64,000 bases of DNA from Siphonodentalium dalli (taxonomy: Eukaryota; Mollusca; Scaphopoda; Gadilida; Siphonodentaliidae). Below the pieces are notes generated by a model that made no database searches, was not told the origin of the DNA, and saw only the letters and a list, made by a program, of their open reading frames with translations. This document shows, piece after piece, positions 27,201-37,854 of the stretch. The position numbers and the translations under genes are program-made. The stretch is taken from NCBI GenBank assembly GCA_032622095.1, contig CP136061.1:42415797-42479796 (forward strand), written 5' to 3'. Each line of letters starts with the position of its first letter. The first letter of the stretch is position 1.

Positions 27201-27269
27201 AAATCAACAAATTCCTTGTGGAATATGTATCTTTCACGGTCATCCCAAGATCTTATCACTTATACCTAA
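24246..27269 (+). CDS. LINE ORF2 protein: APE endonuclease (partial) and reverse transcriptase, intact frame
   Basis: A 1007-residue uninterrupted frame from the first ATG. The same frame stays open upstream to 24090; from 24141 it reads 'VYLPSTNYTGEYFEECL', which continues the endonuclease, so the true protein began further 5' in a full-length element. Visible motifs: GDFN (2-5), DHIF (55-58) and SNHRP (81-85) of the endonuclease; SGWDG (351-355), YRAITLLP (411-418), FLDVWKAFD (480-488), RQGGTVSP (540-547) and the catalytic AHADDM (579-584) of the reverse transcriptase; and a CTLCKTRC...H cluster from 907. The enzyme would copy its own RNA into a nicked target. The missing N-terminal endonuclease half should make this copy non-autonomous, yet no stop has accumulated, so it is young. 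Confidence 0.93.
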   Translation: MGDFNATLYKNDHRCNKLHTFFKDLELIPLTTSEICRNLENTFVSASGVHGSIIDHIFIPEFDSPEIDFVSVLDDNALNVSNHRPIYARLNISLLPLDVRGNQFKDRTKFNWKRFSANPTLVTTYQAELSRTLPETSIHDVSSLDMFYDKMIESISNCAHTYVPKVRHRPFLKSFWNKHLNESHNVMTECRKLWISVGRPADPTNTQYRNYKDAKCIFRKEYRSYAKQYMSSFNDEIDRSAEVDQDRFFKLFNAKRKSNGSNACSTFIYENRTLRNPHDIVDGWASYYKSIFSTPLGDDNFDSNHYCSTNSFMNSELDKDNVSSIDALITYTVTGSELISIINTLPLNKASGWDGVNYEHIVFGGDSLANCIAGLFTHMIELEHIPNNAKRGIIFSLYKGNGKRRNSFDSYRAITLLPNIYKLFEKVLLSRLQTNSPKSLKVHSLQNGFQKNVSCMMSSYLVSECISYTSERQSRLYACFLDVWKAFDTVWINGLLMKLYERHIRGRTLRLFNMLLTGISCSVLYQNTASVWFEVCHGTRQGGTVSPFLYNIFVDDLLQQLVESKCGLRVYNIDCACLAHADDMMLLSLTRCGLQSLIDICYRYSTKWRYRFNVMKTNVVVFNETLHAARNATRTWKLGNESISETDRVTHLGIPLSSQNFSNHFVDIIIEKIRSTYFMLSNAGLYAGGISPISSVKIYECIVLPRGLYGAELLFNISSHNVVRLERVHRMCIKNIQGLPTRTKTDMALSLVGIPPLMAYIEKRKLSMFRSLCSLTLQKTVREIFVMRLLDATFGGSNATSFSSELIQIISDRQLSHYTETFIHTSHFPEKLAWKQACKQASIFHYKNEWTSRVTSNSELSRFMLVHDRYSMSDLWKTCAKYPAEKRSFILVAQIICTLPSLSKGVCTLCKTRCHDLIAHIIIEFPELATVRNRIWYTFIDCFGIDCFVHIDNLQPDQQLLLFLGKKPDFLPPGLHSHQWIRFFAKSTNSLWNMYLSRSSQDLITYT

Positions 27270-27752
27270 TAAATTTCAGCTGTACAATATCTATGAAAAT
27301 GCCTAATTTGAATTCTCAATAAATCATAACCAGACAGCCCTGATTGTCGTATACAGGGTTCAAACTTGCGCCACAGTTTGCGGTTTCGTGCTGTGGATCT
27401 TCTGAGGGACTCTTGGTCTGTGTGGGCGTCTGTCCCGGAGGACAGCTAATTGCTTTGTCGCCTGGGTCGCTGCTCGCACAGCCAGAGTCAATGAGTGGAT
27501 TCACAGCATGGACCCTCAAACTCTGATCTCTATTGCATACTTGTAGATCAAGGCATGTCAATGTCTAAGTGACATTTTATCTATGGTGCATGTTTTGTAG
27601 GTCTAGGCTGGGGAAGTGGGGCCATCTCGGTGGTCGCGTGACAAATGTGTAAATATGTTCTTTTCTACTGAATTGTGCTTTGTTCTATATGTATTTTATG
27701 TATTTGTGTAACTCTTCATATGATGGAGGATAGAAATAAATATATAATATAT
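27270..27752 (+). other. 3' untranslated region of the LINE
   Basis: Follows the ORF2 stop. It has a moderately GC-rich patch at 27340-27500, then an AT-rich tail with 'gaaataaatata' just before the right direct repeat. Short frames on both strands here (27316-27561) are not genes. Confidence 0.7.
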
Positions 27753-28690
27753 AACTTGAAATTGGAGGCTGGTAATTTGGGCATACAATTTCAATTTTCT
27801 TCAGAAACATTATATAAATTGATATTACTTATCTAAACTGATCCAAAAGGCACATATTGGTGATGATTGTTTTAATCTTTCTATACACTGACTTGTATCA
27901 AGTATTCCCCCAATAAATGAGTATCTATAGTCCTTAAGACAACCAATTACTCATTAGCTTAAATTAATTGAAACAATAGTAGGGTTCTAAGGCCTGTTTA
28001 TGGTTACCAGTGAACTCATGATTAACAATTTTCTTGTCCCCAGATAACGAACTCAGTCACGTTTGTGAAGGAAAATGTGAGAAGCTTCGATTTTGTTGGC
28101 CGATTTGGATGCCATCCTAAACTTATTGTCAAATATGGAGCGCATGTAATGACGTATCTATTGTCAGTTGTGATCACTGTCCCAACATGCGCGGCACAAA
28201 TAAGAAAATTCCGTTCTGTATAACGTAAGTCTCACTCATAAGCCTGTGTAGCCATATGTGTTCAGTTGAAATATTTATGTATATAATCTTTCCATAAAAA
28301 TTCAAGTAAAAGTTGAAAAATATACGAAATAGTTGTCAGAAAAGTGATCGTATGAGGTTTTATGAACTTACTAATTCTAGACCAGTGTTCTCGTGAGATT
28401 ATACCATTAATAAAAATGTTGTAAATTTTACAGAAATTAGTAAAAATTCTCATTTTTCACATTTTTTTCTTCAAATTTTAATCTTAGATCGCGTTCAGAC
28501 ACCGTTATTTATCATTCCCTTCATCACTCTGTACACTGCTTCAGTTTATGCTTCTAATACCAACTTGACATGCAGAATTCTAAGTGTAAACTACATAATT
28601 CGTTTTTCTGCAAAAGTTATATTTTAGGGGGTGGGGTTAAGTTTATGCTCATATAACATTTTCACAGCAATATTCTGGGCATTCCATTAT
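27753..28690 (+). repeat. 938-bp direct repeat, right copy
   Basis: Near-identical to 23186-24123. It continues without a break into the rest of R (28691-29150), which the left copy does not. Confidence 0.95.
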
Positions 28691-29150
28691 TAAAATTATT
28701 AAAAATTTTGATATGTCATCGGGGCAATCTTTGAGCCATGTTGCGGATCAATAGCCCATGTGGTTCACAAGTTATAGCCATTTATATGTGACAATTTTTT
28801 TCAAAATCCAAGTAATTTTTCGCAATATTTATCGCAATTTTTTCTAACTAGCTCATAAATTGGTCTAGTTTTGTATCTCGTGTCATTTTATGATCATTTC
28901 TTATTAATATAAACTATATATTGTGCAGTTTATAACCGCAGTATTTTGTTTATGCTCTGACACTTGTACTCAAGAAATTTTAATTTTATTTTAGGGATAA
29001 GAGTTGTCTTCCCTGAAAAATCTATTTTGGGACACTTTCTGAAACGGACAACAAAGCAAAATCTGATGCGCCATATGATGACCTTTAATTTGATATGTAG
29101 AAACCTTTGTTGGAGGGGGGTGCAGCCAATTCGAAAAATATCTTGTTTGG
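28691..29150 (+). repeat. R repeat, distal part
   Basis: Matches the reverse complement of about 17040-17530 ('gagttgtcttccctgaaaaa', 'tttgttggaggggggtgcag'). No coding signal. Confidence 0.7.
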
Positions 29151-29550
29151 CCCACGGACTACATGCACATACACATGACAGTCATGACTGTTGAGGAGAT
29201 ATAAGTATTCATGTGACTTTGGTCACCGTTAATCGAGGTATAGATGTTTGAACGCCAAATCTCATTAAAGGCCCACTTAATTTTCGGGTCACGGATTATT
29301 TTATTTGTATAGTGCCTTGATATACGGTTTTAATAACAATATATGACATAAAATATGTTTAAAATACTATAATTCATCATCATTTGGAGCGTATGTAAAC
29401 AGAAGGTGCCCATAGAGTAATAGCAAATAGCTGAAAACATAGAAAGATCCCCCTCCCAGTTCCCAGAATGCAACCGAATTCAAACTAAGATATAGAGTTA
29501 TCCCATTCCAAATGAAAATTATCTACTTTGCAGTTTTAACCAATTGAAAC
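29151..29550. other. No gene recognised
   Basis: The start ('catgactgttgaggagatat', 'catgtgactttggtcacc') is related in inverted form to 35560-35625 and 39285-39345, another dispersed repeat. The rest shows nothing. Confidence 0.45.
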
Positions 29551-30074
29551 TTAAAGTCATGGGCGGCGTTCGTTGCAGAAATGTTCATGTTTGTTCAAAT
29601 CGCCATAAACAGAAGGAATATTAAACTATATATAGTTTTGTTCATATGCCAAACATAATCAGAGCGTAAATAGTATATCGTTGCCAAGACGTACGATGGT
29701 GTACGTAAACAAGAACCTGCTCGTGTTACAGAAGTTTTGCTTCTGTTTACATAACACAGCGCAATTCTGTTGGTTCATTACACACACATGATATCAACGC
29801 TCTTTATTATTTCAATATCAGGAAAACATTATCAAATAACGCTCTTTATGTTTACCATATCGGGATATAACAAAAGCCAGGTTCTGTAACGTTTTTTGCT
29901 TTTGTTTACATAACAAAGGAAAAACATTTGACAATAACATACTGTTTATGCCATATTTCTTATTGGTATAAGAACAAGGCCTGTCTATATTTTACTATTT
30001 CTGTTTATGGTGGTTTTTGACGGAACTGAATATTTTAACAGCATACCCACCACCAACACCGCCCGTATCTTTAA
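29551..30074 (-). repeat. D element
   Basis: 524 bp bounded by TTAA. Starts TTAAAGTCATGGGCGGCG and ends 'caccgcccgtatctttaa', an inverted pair. The interior contains 'ctctttatgtttaccatatc' and 'acataacaaaggaaaaacat', the inverse of the motifs in the other D copies. No coding capacity; probably a non-autonomous DNA element. Confidence 0.75.
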
Positions 30075-31295
30075 GCACACAGACATATGACATTTTAAAC
30101 TCTCGAATTGTTTTACAAAGTCTCCCACCAACGCAACCCCCTTCCTGTTGCCACGTCCCTGTGTAACATGAGTGAGGTTCTATATGTATAACTTATGATT
30201 TACATAGTGTGTAACTTACCATTTAGATAGTGTGCAACTTACCACTTGCGAACTTACAGACCGACGCATGCGGCACATCGATGCATAACATGTGCAGAAC
30301 CTGGCTGGAATTGATATTATGCATGTATGTTAATAATGGTCTCGATGGCGATATAAACAGCGGTACTTCCAAATAATTTCTTTGATTTTTGTCACATATT
30401 GTGACTCACAATCCATCTTTATCAGAATACACAGTTGTATTATATATATTGAATAATTTTCAAATGCATAACTTATTTTTTAATGACACTCGTTTCATCT
30501 TTATACAAGATCTTGAATTAAGGTTAAGATGCATTAAACCAGACAATTCGAAATAAAAATCAATATCAATTTATAAACGCGTTTCCGGGCAGTTGTCTCC
30601 AATTCATATTTAATCTTTTAGACACAGGAAGATATATAATACTTGTTATAGGAAGAGATAGACCACCTTTAAGCACAAATCGAGCATCTCATAAAATCCA
30701 TATTAGGTGGGAAATGAAATGACTACTGATAACTTAATAATCACCTTGGATTGTCATAACATGACACACTAATTGTTTGTTTTTTTACCAACTCAATCAT
30801 ATCCGGCACTGTACCTGAAATGCAGGTCTCCCTGGAAAGAAACAAATACATGTACTCTACGATTGTATCTAAACATTCATGCAACACTCCCCTGAACAAG
30901 ATTGAAATTTGCACAAGGCTCTGTGATTGGCTGTTTATAGGCCTATGTGCCATTCCAGTCAATCAACAGGCAATCACTGCAATCCGCATTATTGCCTTGG
31001 AACGACCTTAATTTTAATTCAAGTTATAAAAATTGTCTCTGAAACACGCATTTTGATTGGTCGAGAGTTGCTAACTTTAGTTTTCGATTCATTAGCATCG
31101 ACCGCTCTCCATTTTACAAGCTGATTATGTTTGGCATATGAACAAAACTATATATATTCTGCAACGATTCAGAGTTATATTTATAAACTTGGAAAGTTTC
31201 ACAAACTGTTGATGCTCGAATCGCCGAATGTCCAACTGAACAGAGTACGTTTATCTTTTACTTGAACTTAGTCATTGTTTTAGTGCGATTAGACC
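30075..31295. other. No gene; contains a fragment of the F foldback family
   Basis: Positions 30545-30675 ('aaatcaatatcaat', 'cgcgtttccgggcag', 'ataggaagagatagacca') match the F arms at 55261-55902. Positions 31118-31160 ('gattatgtttggcatatgaa') match a piece of D (14943-14985). The overlapping short frames at 30741-31124 have no recognisable motifs. Confidence 0.5.
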
Positions 31296-31799
31296 TTAAA
31301 GGTACTGTTGGCCTTGGTGGTGTGTATCCTGTGAGAATATCTCCACCCGTCAAAAACCGCCACAAACAGAAAGAACATAAAAATGTAGATAGACTTTGTC
31401 CGTATACAAATAAGAAATATCGCATAAACAGTATATGTTATGGTCATATGTTTGACCATTGTTATGTAAACAAAAGCGTAAAAAGTTACTTTTCTGGTGT
31501 TTGTTTATATTATGATGGTAAACATAAAGAGCGTTCTTTGTTGGTGAATACCTGATATGGAACTAATAAAGAGCGTTTATGCCATTTGTGTGTGATTAGG
31601 CAGTAGCATTGTGCTGTCTTCTGTAACACATTCAGGCTCTTGATTAGGTAAAATGTAGTAGGTCTTTATGATAACATGCTGTTTACGCGATGGTCATGGT
31701 ATATATGAACGGAACTGTGTGCGTTTTACTGTTTTTCTGTTTACGGTGTTTGGAACAAATATAAATATTTTCGACAATTAAGGCCGCACGTGCCTTTAA
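31296..31799 (+). repeat. D element
   Basis: 504 bp between TTAA sites, starting TTAAAGGTACTGTTGGCC and ending 'gcacgtgcctttaa'. It matches 39403-39905 over its whole length with only scattered differences. Confidence 0.85.
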
Positions 31800-32209
31800 A
31801 CATCGCGGCGACTTGCTGAGCACTGCGGACGACAGATGACACTTCGTCGGCTGGATCAATCGATACCATATAATTATAGCAGAACGACTCAACCAGGGTT
31901 GATTATAGATGTACCAGTTAGTTATATATAATGAACACTTACCTTCTTGGCTTGGCGATATCATGCAGGACAAATATTTTGATTTCATGAACAGCGGACG
32001 GATTCAGGTTCGGAAGCTCAATAGTCGCGAATATGCTGTAAGAAAACGGTAGAAAGAAAGTTCAAACGTCCATACATAACAAGTTGTTAGCCGGAATATA
32101 TTCAGAATTCATACCCCCATATTAAATGATATTCGAAATTCAAATAAACGGTTGGTACGCGACTATGGTGGCGACAAATTGTGGTATTTGGCGGCTGTAG
32201 AATAGGGAT
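31800..32209. other. No gene recognised
   Basis: Non-repetitive looking sequence; a short minus-strand frame at 31683-31988 straddles the D boundary and is not credible. Confidence 0.4.
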
Positions 32210-32548
32210 TTAAAGGTACTCAATCCGATTAAACACCCCTAAATTACTATTTCTTTGGCTTCGGGGGTAAAAAATATTTAATTCAATTGCGGATGAAGAT
32301 GGGTAACTCTAAAAACAAGTGGTAATACGGCCAAATTTCGTGAATACTTAAGTGATAATACGGCGATATTTCGTTGAACAAAATGTTGATAAATAAAACG
32401 TTTTGAGAAATTTGACACCATAGTTGACAGTGGTTAGCATTATTTTGTTGCAATTAATCGATTCTGATAACTAAAGCGTATTTTGAAGAAATGTTGTTGT
32501 TGTATCTTGATGATATGGGGAGCCTCTGGTCGGATTGAGTACATTTAA
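32210..32548. repeat. C element, short form
   Basis: Opens TTAAAGGTACTCAATCCGAT and ends 'cggattgagtacatttaa'. It carries the same right half as 9814-10264, with part of the left half missing. Confidence 0.75.
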
Positions 32549-33099
32549 GCCCTTTTTACCCCATTGCGGGTCTCCTTTCGCTAGTCAGGCGCTAGCTTGC
32601 CTGTGACATGAATTCACAGATCAACGCGTCGCACCCGGTCTTCACTGTGCGCCATGGAACATAGAGTAATATGTAGCTATCGTGAATTTGTTTCTTCATG
32701 TGATACAGTTTGACTGATAGCTATTGAGAACAGTGATGAAAATAGATGGTATTGAAGTGTGAAATCTATGTATTTCATCACATATTTTCTCAAAAGCATA
32801 GTCCCCCCTTTTAAAGTGATAATCATTGCTGTGAACCATCGTCAATTTAATTAAGAGGGTCAAATTCCATAGGTGCACCATAAATGTCCCACAATGTATA
32901 CCTTATCTGCGATTGAGCTGAATTTTTCTGCCATTGATTATTTCTATATAACCAGGCCGTCATCCATATTTATATAGTATACGTTCTTGCTTCGATTGCT
33001 GAAACCAGTATTTAAAAAACACTTTGAAAGTCACTATAATTGAAAGTGACTTTATAACATGTGGTAAAGTTTATGCCACTTAAAATTAGCTGGAATATG
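32549..33099. other. No gene recognised
   Basis: A mildly GC-richer patch at 32560-32650 contains 'ttttaccccattgcgggtct'. Nothing coding is evident. Confidence 0.4.
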
Positions 33100-34190
33100 C
33101 ATGCCTTTAACAGGCATTCAGTATTCACCCCACGGTTAAAGGTACTCAATCCGATTCGATTATCCCCATATAATCAGATTCAAACAACAATAACATTTTT
33201 AGAAATGCCGCTTCATTTATCAGAATCGATCAATTGCCCAAAAATAATGGTAACTACTGTCATCTATAGTATAAAATTTCCCGAAACGTGTTATGGATCA
33301 ACATGTTGTTCGACGAAATTTTGGCCTTATTAAATCAACAGGAAGCCTCTCGATTTTAGAGTTATCCATCTTCATCCACAATTTGGCCCAAGACTGTCTG
33401 CTCGTCGACTGTTTACTTGGCTACTAATAATTTTCGATGGTGAAAAATAATATATTTCAAAACCGGTTATCTGATATCCAGTATTCATCCCCTGTATTGA
33501 CTGGTATTTAGTATTCACCCCGGTTAACAGGCATTCAGTATTCACCCCCGCGGTTTACTGGCATTCTGTATTCACCCCCCTGTATTAACTGGTATTTAGT
33601 ATTCACCCCACGGTTAATTGGCATTCAGTATTCACCCCCACCCCCGCGGTTAACTGACATTAAGCATTCACCCGCTCTGTTAACTGGCATTAAGCATTCA
33701 CCCGCTCTGTTAACTGGCATTCATGATTCATCACCGGTTAACTGGTATCCAGTATTCACTCCCTGTATTGACTGGCATTCCGTATTCACCCTGGTTTACT
33801 GGCATTCAGTATTCACACCCTGTATTAACTGGCAATCAGTATTCACCCTATGTATTAAATGGCACCCAGTATTCACCCCGGTTAACAGGCATGTAGTATT
33901 CGCCCCCTGTATTAACTGGCATCAAGTATTCACACCGGTTAACCGGCATTCAGTATTCACACCGGTTAACTGGCATTTAGTATTCGCTCCCTCTATTAAC
34001 TGGCACTCACTATTCGGCACGCCGGTTAACTAGTATTCAGTATTCAGTATTCACCCCCTGTATTCACCCCCTGTATTAACTGACACCCAGTATTCACCCT
34101 GGTTAACTGGCATTTAGTATTCCCTCCCTCTATTAACTGGCATTCACTATTCACCCCGCGGTTAACTGGTATTCGGGATTCAGGGAGAGG
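33100..34190. repeat. 28-33 bp minisatellite interrupted by a C element
   Basis: Units of the form 'ggttaactggcattcagtat' plus 'tcacccc' alternate with units carrying 'tgtattaactggcat'. The array begins near 33100, is interrupted at a TTAA by the C element at 33136-33470, and continues from about 33470 to 34175. Roughly two dozen imperfect units. No gene. Confidence 0.85.
33136..33470. repeat. C element, right end lost
   Basis: Starts at the TTAA of a minisatellite unit with TTAAAGGTACTCAATCCGAT and contains the 'agaatcgatcaattgccc' motif of C. The right terminal repeat is missing where minisatellite units resume ('ggttatctgatatccag'). Confidence 0.65.
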
Positions 34191-34777
34191 GTGATGGCAC
34201 CCTTATATCTTACTAACCTGTCTTTTCGATATGCGGGAGCATCTCTGGATCCGTTCACCATAACAGTGACAACCCCTTTTGCTTCAGACGCGAACTGTAA
34301 TTTAAAGACATTGTGAATTTGATTACTATTAAACTAAGCTGGTATATTTAAGTTTGATATTTTCCAACTAATATTAGGGCCGGGAACCTACCGCACAATT
34401 TTTTCGCAAAATGGCGACAATATATCACATTATATATTTGTTTATTTCTATCTATTTCAGGGGGGGGGGGTGGAAAAAAAATCCCGGGCACGTATGCCGG
34501 GGTTGGTAGGTGGTCGATAGGACCAACGAACGTTTTTTCCGCAACTCAAAAATATTTTTCCTGCAAGTCTTTTTGTCTGTTTTTGCAATGAGTTTGGCTT
34601 AAGACACATCTATATGTCAATATTAACATAAATGACTCATTTCATGATGATCAGACAAACAGTATAGCATGTAGCCCATGCTAATGGATTGAGTTTTGAA
34701 ATTAAAGTTGGCTGCTGGCAGCCATTTTTTTTTACCGAATGACCACAAAATGACTTTTTCCTATTTACATATCAATG
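34191..34777. other. No gene; G-run and AT-rich sequence
   Basis: A short G run lies near 34461-34470. A GC-richer patch with 'cccgggcacgtatgccgggg' lies near 34483-34502. No coding signal. Confidence 0.4.
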
Positions 34778-35265
34778 TTAAAGGTACTCAATCCGATAAA
34801 ACTCCTCTCAATTACTATTTCAATGGCTTCGGGGGTCAAAAATATTTGATTCGAGTCGAGGAAGTCACCCATCAAAGCTCAGATTTGTTAGATATCGATT
34901 TTAGAAATCTATTATTTTGCATTATCGGGAATACTTTCTGGCCCAGAACTCAGTCAAAATTGCGTTATTATTACCACTTGATTTTAGAGTTATCCATCCT
35001 TGTATGTTTGAATATTGTTTTGGTGTACACATCTCGAGCAGGATACGAAATTGACGGCAATTATTAGTACTCATCTCGAGAACATAACAAATTTCAAAAA
35101 TCAATATCTAATAACTCTGAGCTTTGTTTGATGGGTTCCTCGACTCGAATCAAATATTTTTTACCCCCAAAGCCAAAGAAATAGTAATATAGGACCCTCT
35201 GATCGGATTGTTGTTGTTGGAATCTGTTGAGATGGGGACCCTCTGTTCGGATTGAGTACCTTTAA
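34778..35265. repeat. C element, full length
   Basis: 488 bp between TTAA edges, opening TTAAAGGTACTCAATCCGAT and closing 'ttcggattgagtacctttaa'. It carries 'gcttcgggggtcaaaaatat' on the left and its inverse near 35150-35170 on the right, so the whole element is a foldback. The 123-residue frame through the left half also appears in the copy at 21206-21682; this follows from repeat similarity. Confidence 0.8.
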
Positions 35266-35738
35266 CATCCATGACTAATAATATGCACATAAATTAATAT
35301 ACAGCTGTTTACAGTGAATTTCCCCCCGCAAATCTCTGTTTCCAAAAATGGTCGGAAACGGAAATAAATTTGGACGCGGGGGTGGGTGGGTCCCAACAAG
35401 GGTCAAAAGTAAAAAATCAGCATACGTGCCTGCAACTTTTTTTCCGACTGCCACCTGTCTATTTTCCAAATATACCAGTAAGTTATTAGACTAATGAGCT
35501 ATCCCAACAACTCATCTCGGTTATCGAAAGATTTGCTTTAATGCGATTTTGGGTGTTCAAATTTCATGCCTCGAAAAACGTGACTGAAGTCACTTGAGTA
35601 CTTATATCATCTCGACAGTCATATATATGGGAACAGGAATCATAGTGATCTAGCAAAAAATGATGCAAAGCTTATTCGATATATTTTTGGCTCAGTGATT
35701 TATGCAAGTGAAAAATAAAACGATGAATACTAACTGCG
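35266..35738. other. No gene recognised
   Basis: A GC-rich patch near 35360-35400 ('gacgcgggggtgggtggg') matches 10570-10600. Positions 35560-35640 ('tgactgaagtcacttgagta') match 39290-39345. Dispersed repeats only. Confidence 0.45.
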
Positions 35739-37222
35739 ATGCGAGACAATGACAATTGTCGAGCAGATTATGATGTACATGTAGGTTCCGTGTTTTACAA
35801 ACTTCAACGCTACGGTGTGGAGGGTCAGACATTACAATCGATCGAAGTCTATTTATTAAACAGAAAACAAAGAGTCCTGATAAATAATACCTTTTCCAGC
35901 TACGAGGTTATCTCCACAGGAGTCCCCCAAGGATATATTCTGGGCCCTTTTTTATTCCTCGTCTATATAAGCGATTTAGCAGATAATATTGACTCCATCA
36001 CGAGAATGTACGCAGATGATACTTGTATTATGTGCAGCCACTGGGATCTGGATGAACTTTCTAAAATTATGAATAACGATTTGACGAAATAACGACCTGG
36101 TCAAAAAACTGGCTCGTGAGCTTTAACCCAACCAAAACCGTAGGTATGTCTTTCTCGTTGACCCCACCCTCTCCAAAAATACCAAACCTTAAATTTATAA
36201 ACGACCCTATCAGCTTTGTGGAATCTCATAAACACCTTGGTCTTGAACTACAACAAAATCTAAACTGGAACACTCATATAGAAAGTACAGTGAAGAGGAT
36301 CGCCTCTCGCCTGGCTCAGTTGAGGCAATTTAAATATCAACTCGATAGAAAAACGCTCGAAAAGATATACAAAACTTATATATTACCACTATTCGATTAT
36401 TCTGATGTTGTATGGGACTGCGCACCGCGTTACCTATTAGACAAGCTCGACCGCCGCCATGCAGATGCTGGCCGTATAGTCTCTGGACTGACACGCTCGG
36501 TTTTTAATTGTGTTGTCCTGCAGGAGGTAGGTTGGCTTTCTTTGGAAACGCGGCGCCAATACCACAAGCTTGAAGTGATTTACAAAATAGTAAAAAATTA
36601 ATCGCCAAATTACTTATCTACCATCCTCCCACCCAGAGCTAGCCAGGTCTCAAGTTATAATTTCAGACGCCGGGAAACTTCTATTCTTACCGATGCCACA
36701 CTGAGCACTACAAAAAGTCCTTTTTGCCCTCGGCGATAGCTGATTGGAACAAAATCCCAACTGAAATGACCGACGTTGTCCCTTTCTCTGACTTCAAATT
36801 AAATTTACGACTCGTATACCAGCCCCCAAACCCCGCGAGCCCTCACTTCTATTCAGGTCTCAGACGATATAATATGATACATTCCCGAATTCGAAACGGG
36901 TGCAGTGATCTTCGTGCTGATATGTATCAAAACTACATAGCGAAAGTCCTGCTTGCAGTTGTGGGAACCCTTTGGAAGATGCATACCATTTTTTTTATGT
37001 GGCCTTTTTTATCAAAATGAACGGTTGGAACTTGACGATAAGTTAAGCCGCGAACGCTTCATTATAACCGACATCGATCAGTTTCTTTTCGGGATATCGT
37101 ATATCTCAATTCCGGAGAATATAAGCTTTTTTCAAAATAGTGCAACAGTATATTGCTGCGACAAAACGAAAATCAAGGGCGTCATCTGGCGAATCGCCAA
37201 ATTCACTACTATACAAATTTAG
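35739..37222 (+). pseudogene. Decayed non-LTR retrotransposon, reverse transcriptase and C-terminal region
   Basis: Motifs follow one another in three frames: 'VFYKLQRYGVEGQTLQSIEV', 'STGVPQGYILGPFLFLVY' and 'RMYADDTCIM' (35780-36090), then 'ESHKHLGLELQQNLNW' and 'RHADAGRIVSGLTRSV' (36116-36601), then 'ALADWNKIP'-like 'AIADWNKIPTEM' and 'IHSRIRNGCSDLRADMYQNY' (36724-36950). Frame changes occur near 36090 and 36700, so it is inactive. The first reverse transcriptase blocks and the endonuclease are missing. It is of the same broad Jockey/CR1 kind as 5274-7700 but not the same family. Confidence 0.88.
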
Positions 37223-37854
37223 CTTAACCTTACAGTCAAATGTTTGATACATACATAGCCTTGAGATCTATATTTACATCTTCCTTAACTATCACACTAG
37301 ATATAGATATGCACATATTTATGCTCGTTCTAATTGGTAATCCATAAACATACGCTGAAAGATGTTATTCGACATAATGCAAATTCAAATTGTTTTCTCA
37401 CCATGGACAAACGTTTCTGTTATCGCCTTCTTGTCATCTTATAACAATGTATTGTCAATTTTGTACGGGAGAGGGACTACCTAACTTGAAATAACTTGTG
37501 CCCCGATCCCTTTTGTATATTTATATACGAATAAAATATGTTTAAAGTATGTAGGTTCCCGGCCCTGAATGTCATAGCCTGGAATTGATGTCTCTACTTG
37601 GACAAAGGTGGAGTCGGATTCTGCACAAGAAACCCTGGTATTCAAAGGGTCCATTAACAGAAGAATAAAAACACTTTTCCGCATAGCGAGACAATTCTTC
37701 AAAAACTGTTTATCTATATCTATATTTGCGAATGTCTGTCTGTCTGTCTGTCTGTGTTCTATATAAATTCACAGGGGACCAACTAGATGATGCCAAAGGG
37801 GTCTACTAGGAGTAGCTTTTTACGATAATGGTCGGGGTTAGAATTTTCTAAAGT
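37223..37854. other. No gene; short GTCT microsatellite
   Basis: AT-rich sequence with a (GTCT)n tract at about 37735-37754. Nothing else seen. Confidence 0.5.

Larger units (their letters stand above)
24124..27752 (+). mobile_element. Non-LTR retrotransposon, 5'-truncated, flanked by 938-bp direct repeats
   Basis: 3629 bp of unique sequence between the two direct repeats. It consists of the second half of an endonuclease, a full reverse transcriptase and C-terminal region, then about 480 bp of 3' untranslated sequence ending 'gaaataaatatataatatat', with an AATAAA-like signal. It has no LTRs. The R copy at 17040-18290 has no insertion at the matching point, confirming that this block was added. 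Confidence 0.9.

Noticed and set aside
34696-35067. 123-residue frame ('TPLNYYFNGFGGQKYLIRV') seen also at 21492-21722
   Set aside because: Both lie in C elements that lack other coding features; similarity follows from the repeat, and other C copies break the frame.
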